DNA from: Favolaschia claudopus | Taxonomy: Eukaryota > Basidiomycota > Agaricomycetes > Agaricales > Mycenaceae | Direction: 5' to 3' | Assembly (NCBI GenBank): GCA_037176885.1 | Contig: JAWWNJ010000027.1 | Location: 992,001 to 1,056,000, forward strand | DNA length: 64,000 nt | Part shown: positions 58,293 through 64,000 of the stretch, piece after piece | Layout of the letters: each line of letters starts with the position of its first letter | Numbering within the stretch: position 1 is the stretch's first letter | Notes under the pieces: model-generated | What the model saw: only the letters and a program-made list of their open reading frames with translations | Told to the model about the DNA's origin: nothing | Databases searched by the model: none | Translations under genes and position numbers: made by a program

Positions 58293-61200
58293 TCAAACAG
58301 TCTCCACGTCCTGCATCTGAGTGCCCGAGCCGCTTGCAACAGGACCATCAGCCGGCGGCGGAGCTACATCACCACCGGTTCTTGCCTGCCTAGCCGCAAC
58401 GGCATCACGCAAGGCCTTTTGCTTCTTCGCGAGGGCTGCCTTCGCGGAGGCGGAGGCGACGTCGGGGCCAGAAGGACGCTTGTTCTTCTTGGCCTGGCGC
58501 TGATGATAATACTTCGTCTCACGAAGTTGGTCGAGACGAACGAGGCGCTCGGCATTCTCGTACCACTGGCCCGTGACAATGACGTCCGAGGGGCCGACGT
58601 AGCGGTCGGTGATTTGGTGGTCGAGGACGAGGAAGGACTCGGGAGTCGCGGGGGTGAGAGTGTCCTCAAAAATGAGGATTCCGTCTTCGATGTAGGCCCA
58701 ACCGAAGCCGGAGTTATCATGGCCAGTCATGTCCTTGGCGAACTTGTTGTAGCCAACAGGAACATACTGCGGAATGGTGGCACCTTCGCCGGTGCAAAGG
58801 GAGACGTTGTAGTCGGCGTAGTCCCGGAGCTGGGGAGCAGAGACAACGTAGGGAGGATTGCCATTGAATTCGACGATGCCGTGAGACCAATTGGCACGAT
58901 AGAAAGCGTAGTGCTCGCGGTTCCAGGCCGCGAGTTCGGGAGAGAGCTCGGGAAGAATAAAGCCGGGTTCGAAGATGTTAGCCATTGTGGGAGACGTAGC
59001 TTTGGGTATGAATTCCCCGATGCGCTCGTCTTCTTTTAATGCCCACCAATACGTCATAACTGAACCAGCAAAGAGCTGCTCTTCGCGGTCAGGTTTGCCC
59101 GTACCATATGGCAAATCCTTGATCTCGGTGGAGCCCACAGCCTCCAGATAATCGCTTAAGGCCTGTAATTTCTTGGCCTGATGATAAGGCATCCAGCTCT
59201 TATCACCCGATTTCCAGAGCACTTCAAACAAAGCTTTAGAACGACGTCCATAGTGGTTGACAATTTTTTCAACAGCCCACTCGTTGGTTTCGTCGTCCAG
59301 AGAGATCCCAAGTTGGCACTCAAGCCGTCCAGGGAAACGACGGTCATCATTCGGGACGTGGATCCTCAGAAGAGAGGCATGAAATACGTCATGAATACCA
59401 CGCCGCTTCATATCAGCAGGTAAGTCTAACTGAAAGGAATTATTTCCAAAGTCACGAGTAATCGCATACGGGCCGATGAACTTAGGAATTAATTTGCGAG
59501 CGAGTCCTTTCGCGAATGTGAGATTCTTTGAAGAGAGATAGACCAAATCTCCCTCTTCAAAAGGTGCGGGCTGGCGCTTGCGATTAGCAGCTCGAGTTTG
59601 TTTGACTCGGGCGGCAATCATGCTATCATGGGCAGCCATGATCGCAAGCCGCCGTTGGAGCGCAAAATTAGCAACTCCACGGTACTCCTGGGAACGATCT
59701 GCGTTCCATAGCAAGGAGCGGGGCATTCTGCCTGTATTCAGGAAAAACGGGGAATATCCCGTCGTATCCGAACGAGCCGAATTCATGGCAAACTCCACAG
59801 CCGGGAGTTTGTTAACCCAATCCTTCTGCTTGGGATTGATACACTGACGCAGCATTTGCGTCACAGTTCGATTCGCTCGCTCCGTGCCTCCATCCGACTC
59901 CGGATGGTAAGCACTCGACATATGGAGTTTAACTCCAATCAGCTCATGAAGCCGTTTCCAGAACACGCTCGTAAATAACGAGTCGCGGTCACTCACGATT
60001 GATTTCGGCAGCCCGTGCAGCCTGTAAATGTGCTCGAACATAAGTTCGGCCATTTGACGAGCTGTGTAATTGATTCGAGAAGGAATCAAATGAACCATAC
60101 CTGTCAAAAGACAAATCACGACAGCAATTGAATTAAAAACACCGTCCCGGTTCTTTGACTCAGGTAATGTCCCTACAAAATCCACGCCGATAGACTCCCA
60201 TGGTTCTGTTGGCGGGTTCAACGAGTGAAGAAGGCCGTAAGGTTTTTGATTGCTTGGTTTGCTTCGTCGGCATGTCTGACAAGATTCGCAAAAACTGCGC
60301 ACATCTTCAACCATGTCTTTCCACCAGAAGTGATCGCGCAAATAGTCCAGAGTTTTCTTCACTCCAAGATGAGCAAGTAAGGAGTGTGCTTCCGAAATGA
60401 CAATCTCGCGAACATTGTGGTTTTGATAAGTCAGCTTAGGGACACAGAGAACTCGGTGGTCTGAGTCTTTGAGATAAATAAGTCCCTTTTCAATCTCGAA
60501 GTTCCGAAAGTCCGCAGGAGATTCCAAGATTTTCTTGAAGAAAGAATCGTCGCCGTAGTTTCCAGCAATGAGCGCCGAAAAATCCAGTCCTTGCCAACCA
60601 GAATTGACAACAGCCAGAAGAGAGTCATCCAAAGTTTCCAATTCACTTTCAAGCTCGAAGCCTGAAACAGACTCGTCCGGTAGACGAGACGAAGACTCAG
60701 CAACATGAGAGTCGCTGGCAGAGTTGAGTTTGCCGGCATTGCCGCGGCGATCAGCTGTCACGGTAGGACGTTCCGAGCTGTCAACGGCGACTTGCTCTTT
60801 TCCTTCACCATCGCGCGACGACTCTGCGGTTTGCTTGGTGTCTAACGCCGAGAACATCGCGTTCTTCTTGGATTTTAAATTGGATTTTGCTCTTGTACTC
60901 CCGCCCTCCTTTGGGAGCGTACCGGAGGGATCAGACTTCGCGTCGGTCCCAAACGACTTCGACTTCGCGTCGGTCGCTGGTCTTGACTTCGAGTCGGCCT
61001 CCTTCGCGGCACGGGTCATCGAGCGCGTCACCCTATCAGTAGACATGGCCATAGCTTCCATCCCGGCAAGCACAGGCATGGAAATCGATTCAATTTCCAG
61101 TTCACTGTTGTCAATAACATCATGATAGGTGTATTCCGACCGCGCTCGGACGGTCCCAGGGGCCTCGTTGGAGTATATTCGAGATAGAGCATCAGCTAGA

Positions 61201-63557
61201 ACATTTTCTGTTCCAGGTACGTATTTTACCTCGAAGTCAAAGCTGGAAATCTTTTCAATCCAGCGTGCTTGTCGTCCCGACAAGTTCTTTTGATTCAAAA
61301 GGTGAATTAATCCCTTATGATCAGTTACCCAGGTGAACTTACATCCCTGTAGGATGTCTCGATGCCTGAGCATCGCCTCTACACCGGCGAGCATCTCAAT
61401 CTCGTGTACCGGGTAGTTCTGCTGAGCTGAATTTAGCTTCGCAGAGAAGAATGCCGCAACATTCGCATTCTCCCAGTCTTCGCCTTGGCATACGACACCC
61501 GCTATCCCACTACCGCAACCGTCGGTTACGAGCCAGATCGGAGGTGCGCCGTTTTCATAATTTAATGCCTTGCGATGATGATCGCGCGCACCCGATATAT
61601 CGCGCTTGATATCTTCGAATGCTCGCTGTTGAGTGTATCCCCATCGAAAGGGAACGGAGTCACTCGTCAAACTATGCAATATACCCATAGGAATTCGTAC
61701 TGACGGCACGTCATCCGCTAGGTATCCGCACGAACCGAGGAATCCACGAAGCAAATCGCGATTCGTCGGTGTTTTCCAGTTCAACACGGTGTCGACTTTG
61801 TGGGGATCCATCCGGATGCCCTCGTCATCAACGACCCGACCCAATATACTCAATTCGGACCTTAGGAGCTGCAACTTGTGCGCGCTGAGGTATAATTCCT
61901 CGCGCTTAAGTATGTCAATCACTTTCTTTACATGTTCGACATGCTCCTCGAGTGTATTTGAATAGATAATAATATCATCCAAATACACGTCCATGAAACG
62001 CCCAATATAATCGCCGAATAAGTAATTCATGAGCGTCTGATAAGTTGCAGGTGCGTTGCAATCTCCCTGTTGAAGAACAAGACTAACCATGTTGCCGTCT
62101 GGAGTGCTCATCGCAGAACGGGCGACATGTTCAGGTTCAATCCTGATTTGCTCGTAAGCGTCTTGACCGTCAATTAAGGATCGGAATTTGCAACGCGAGG
62201 CACGCCGCAAGATGCCTTCCATGTCAGGCAAAGGTGAGGTCATCTTCTTTGTATTTGCATTGCGCGCGCGCAAGTCAACGACGACTCGTAGTTTTAGCGA
62301 GTCACTCTTGACTTTTGGAATCAATAACATCGGCGCGGTGTTACTTGCGCTGGTAATTTGCCAACGGCCATTCTTCAGGTAAATTCGACGTTTCTCGTCC
62401 CATAAATTTCTTAACGCTTCGGGACAGCGAGAAGGTCTCCAAGGAAGAACTTTGTTCTCATCGATGAGTGGAATGGTATGATTTATTGCGCGAAGACGAG
62501 GTAAGCCCGTCTCTTCGGCAGATTTACATATCGGTTTAGCATATTCCATTAGCTCATCGCGTGCCGTTTGCAGATTCATCTCGTTCAACTCAACCGCGCC
62601 CGAAAAAACCCGAGCGGTAGCGATCCCTTCAAGAGGCAACGAATTAGCGCTTCCGATGCAAACGCGAGCCGGATTAAAGCCTATGCTCACCTTGTGTTGA
62701 AACAACCAAGCCGTTCCCAATATCATGTCGTATCCGCTAAGGTTCGCAACGAAAAAACTCCGTTCCTCTGTGATGTCCTGATAGCTGAACTTCAGTCTCA
62801 CAGAGTGATTGATTTTCGATCGTGATCCTTGAACTGCAAGCTGCAAGGTAATTGGATCATCCAATTCTTTCCGCTTGATTTTGAGCTGATCCACAAGAGT
62901 TGTCGAAATTAAATCCCCAAGGGATCCTGAGTCAACGAGAGCGCGAACCGGCTCGCCGTTCACTCGAACAACAATAACCAGAGGTCGCGCCACAACTCTG
63001 TTGGCAATTTTCGGCGTGGAAGCGGTGCGTGCGATTCCCTTCATGCTATCCGCTGGAATCTGAACTCCATGGCAGTTCAAAATGAACTCGCCCTCCACGG
63101 CAAAGTCAGGTTCGTCAAATAAAGAACCAAGGTAATTGAACCGATGAGTCCCTTTCCAACCCCGTTTCGAGTCGTTTTCATGGCGTAGATGCTGAATGTG
63201 CTTCTTCAGCACCCATCCAACCAAGTCGAGCCGCGGGTTCAGCAGCATATCCTCTGATATCTGCACCGCAAGCTCTTGATCTCCGAGTGGAATCGAGATC
63301 ACATACCACTCAGGTAACTCATATTCATCTGGCTCTTGAGGCACTCGTGCAATCGTGACATGCTCAAAGACAGGTATTTCTCGACTGACGTCTCGAAAAT
63401 ATTGCTGAATTGCATCGGCTAGCAGGTCTTCGATGGGAAAGGCGTGAATCGGTAAGATTTGCTGATATTTAAAGCCCAGAAACAGCGCGCGTTGACGCGC
63501 ATACCATTCAACGAGATGGAACGAAGGATGACGAATATGATCAACAGGTAAAGGCAC
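58293..63557 (-). CDS. Ty3/gypsy polyprotein: protease, RT, RNase H, integrase, long C-terminus
   Basis: An uninterrupted frame of about 1754 residues. Residues 1-180 are a conserved leader; the protease has RALVDSGSLGDL (Asp at 209). RT follows with FRSLIDGQDAYEQIRIEP and the catalytic YLDD at 525-528, then RNase H (WLVTDGCGSGIAGVV, TDHKGL, NVLADALSRI). After an acidic Ser-rich linker comes integrase: the HHCC finger (HSLLAHLG, CESCQTC), then GVDFVGTLP, VSDRDSLFTS and HPESDGGTERANRT. A GPY-type segment and a degenerate chromodomain (AVEKIVNHYG, FEVLWKSGDKSWMPYHQAKK) follow, then about 280 further residues. It probably starts by continuation from the N-terminal frame, since its own ATG at 63557 follows open sequence. 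Confidence 0.9.
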   Translation of the reverse strand: MPLPVDHIRHPSFHLVEWYARQRALFLGFKYQQILPIHAFPIEDLLADAIQQYFRDVSREIPVFEHVTIARVPQEPDEYELPEWYVISIPLGDQELAVQISEDMLLNPRLDLVGWVLKKHIQHLRHENDSKRGWKGTHRFNYLGSLFDEPDFAVEGEFILNCHGVQIPADSMKGIARTASTPKIANRVVARPLVIVVRVNGEPVRALVDSGSLGDLISTTLVDQLKIKRKELDDPITLQLAVQGSRSKINHSVRLKFSYQDITEERSFFVANLSGYDMILGTAWLFQHKVSIGFNPARVCIGSANSLPLEGIATARVFSGAVELNEMNLQTARDELMEYAKPICKSAEETGLPRLRAINHTIPLIDENKVLPWRPSRCPEALRNLWDEKRRIYLKNGRWQITSASNTAPMLLIPKVKSDSLKLRVVVDLRARNANTKKMTSPLPDMEGILRRASRCKFRSLIDGQDAYEQIRIEPEHVARSAMSTPDGNMVSLVLQQGDCNAPATYQTLMNYLFGDYIGRFMDVYLDDIIIYSNTLEEHVEHVKKVIDILKREELYLSAHKLQLLRSELSILGRVVDDEGIRMDPHKVDTVLNWKTPTNRDLLRGFLGSCGYLADDVPSVRIPMGILHSLTSDSVPFRWGYTQQRAFEDIKRDISGARDHHRKALNYENGAPPIWLVTDGCGSGIAGVVCQGEDWENANVAAFFSAKLNSAQQNYPVHEIEMLAGVEAMLRHRDILQGCKFTWVTDHKGLIHLLNQKNLSGRQARWIEKISSFDFEVKYVPGTENVLADALSRIYSNEAPGTVRARSEYTYHDVIDNSELEIESISMPVLAGMEAMAMSTDRVTRSMTRAAKEADSKSRPATDAKSKSFGTDAKSDPSGTLPKEGGSTRAKSNLKSKKNAMFSALDTKQTAESSRDGEGKEQVAVDSSERPTVTADRRGNAGKLNSASDSHVAESSSRLPDESVSGFELESELETLDDSLLAVVNSGWQGLDFSALIAGNYGDDSFFKKILESPADFRNFEIEKGLIYLKDSDHRVLCVPKLTYQNHNVREIVISEAHSLLAHLGVKKTLDYLRDHFWWKDMVEDVRSFCESCQTCRRSKPSNQKPYGLLHSLNPPTEPWESIGVDFVGTLPESKNRDGVFNSIAVVICLLTGMVHLIPSRINYTARQMAELMFEHIYRLHGLPKSIVSDRDSLFTSVFWKRLHELIGVKLHMSSAYHPESDGGTERANRTVTQMLRQCINPKQKDWVNKLPAVEFAMNSARSDTTGYSPFFLNTGRMPRSLLWNADRSQEYRGVANFALQRRLAIMAAHDSMIAARVKQTRAANRKRQPAPFEEGDLVYLSSKNLTFAKGLARKLIPKFIGPYAITRDFGNNSFQLDLPADMKRRGIHDVFHASLLRIHVPNDDRRFPGRLECQLGISLDDETNEWAVEKIVNHYGRRSKALFEVLWKSGDKSWMPYHQAKKLQALSDYLEAVGSTEIKDLPYGTGKPDREEQLFAGSVMTYWWALKEDERIGEFIPKATSPTMANIFEPGFILPELSPELAAWNREHYAFYRANWSHGIVEFNGNPPYVVSAPQLRDYADYNVSLCTGEGATIPQYVPVGYNKFAKDMTGHDNSGFGWAYIEDGILIFEDTLTPATPESFLVLDHQITDRYVGPSDVIVTGQWYENAERLVRLDQLRETKYYHQRQAKKNKRPSGPDVASASAKAALAKKQKALRDAVAARQARTGGDVAPPPADGPVASGSGTQMQDVETV

Positions 63558-63996
63558 TACAACATCCGAGTACGAATCCTCGATGGTAAACGTCCGTTGT
63601 AGGCCTCAGAACCCGAAAACGAACTGATTCTCTCTTGTCATCGGACCAGGGAGTCAGTTCATCGCCTGGATAAGGCTGGAAGAATTCTAACAGCGCAGAA
63701 ACTGTGTTACCAACAATATCCCCGAGCTGTCGCGCTCGAGGCGATAATTCACGGGTATGTGGTATTCCATACAATTCTACCGCGCAAGCCCATCGTTCAA
63801 GACGATCTTCATAGCTATCCCCGGAGTCGGTGACCAGAATCGGCATGGGTTCATCGTCATCTGAATCGTCGCTCGGGAGTCGGCTAAATTCTTCTAAGTC
63901 TGGCATGCTACCATTCGACGAATTGTTGTCGTCTGAATCATCAGATTCTTCAACTGAAGAGTCGCTTGCTGTTTTCAAACTAGGTAAGTCATCCAT
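63541..63996 (-). CDS. Acidic N-terminal frame of the gypsy element (partial)
   Basis: From 63996 the peptide is very acidic (SSVEESDDSDDNNSSNGSMP, DDSDDDEPM), then has ERWACAVELYGIPHTRELSP and ARQLGDIVGNTVSALLEFF. It stops at 63541, 17 bases inside the pol frame, so pol is read in a -1 or +1 relation or through an intron. It may be the C-terminal part of Gag; the window ends here, so the start is not certain. No zinc knuckle is seen. Confidence 0.5.
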   Translation of the reverse strand: MDDLPSLKTASDSSVEESDDSDDNNSSNGSMPDLEEFSRLPSDDSDDDEPMPILVTDSGDSYEDRLERWACAVELYGIPHTRELSPRARQLGDIVGNTVSALLEFFQPYPGDELTPWSDDKRESVRFRVLRPTTDVYHRGFVLGCCSAFTC

Positions 63997-64000
63997 TTCT

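Noticed and set aside
1..64000. A CRISPR array or prokaryotic operon signals.
   Set aside because: The only tandem or interspersed repeats are minisatellites, iterons and duplications without spacer regularity, and introns show that the DNA is eukaryotic.

Overview
The window reads as a transposon-dense, gene-poor stretch of a filamentous basidiomycete genome, most likely an Agaricomycete. The evidence is short spliceosomal introns (for example 55568-55615 and 57887-57935), a CysCys-rich fungal type of DDE transposase, Tad-like LINE Gag, Ty1/copia and chromodomain Ty3/gypsy elements, a Ngaro-type tyrosine-recombinase retrotransposon, PIF1-type Helitron helicases and an F-box protein of the mushroom style. 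Nearly every recognisable gene belongs to a mobile element, and most are broken. The only cellular-type genes are an F-box gene (151-1245), a RecQ-like helicase gene (8465-10657, destroyed), a second RecQ-like fragment (5204-5425), a RanBP2-zinc-finger gene fragment (26136-26455) and a few orphan exons.

Layout. 0-6.5 kb: F-box gene, then several TA-flanked MITEs and a 327-bp hAT MITE that carries another hAT element inside it, then helicase and possible ribosomal-protein fragments. 6.5-12 kb: a TIR element, a GC-rich repeat, a PIF1 helicase tail, a helicase gene split by a small LTR element whose Gag has a KH domain, then a second LTR plus a chromodomain integrase tail and a tRNA-derived repeat. 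12-18.2 kb: a copia fragment and three related modules, each made of a conserved head, a variable 20-bp palindrome and an array of iterons resembling that palindrome's half site. 18.5-22.9 kb: a full-length Ngaro-type retrotransposon with split direct repeats. 23-34.8 kb: TIR elements, tandem duplications, and fragments of Helitron, LINE, DIRS-order and copia elements. 34.8-41.9 kb: a copia element carrying a solo LTR with a target duplication and a 1.85-kb DNA element. 42-44 kb: MITEs, including the third hAT copy. 44-50.2 kb: a second, minus-strand copia whose left repeat has been split by two nested insertions. 50-57.9 kb: a tRNA-like repeat, MITEs, an orphan gene, LINE and Gag fragments, a Tc1-like element, and a Helitron helicase with a MITE in its intron and a gypsy LTR in its next exon. 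57.9-64 kb: a long, uninterrupted gypsy polyprotein running off the window edge.

How it works together. Insertions within insertions give a partial order of events: Helitron, then Tc1-like element, MITE and gypsy; copia, then solo LTR and DNA element; LTR-like repeat, then GC-rich repeat, then TIR element. The two elements that look most intact are the Ngaro-type element and the gypsy polyprotein; the other protein-coding elements show frameshifts, stops or truncation. The least familiar signal is the set of palindrome-plus-iteron modules at 14353-17600, which keep spacing and frame while changing the repeated word.
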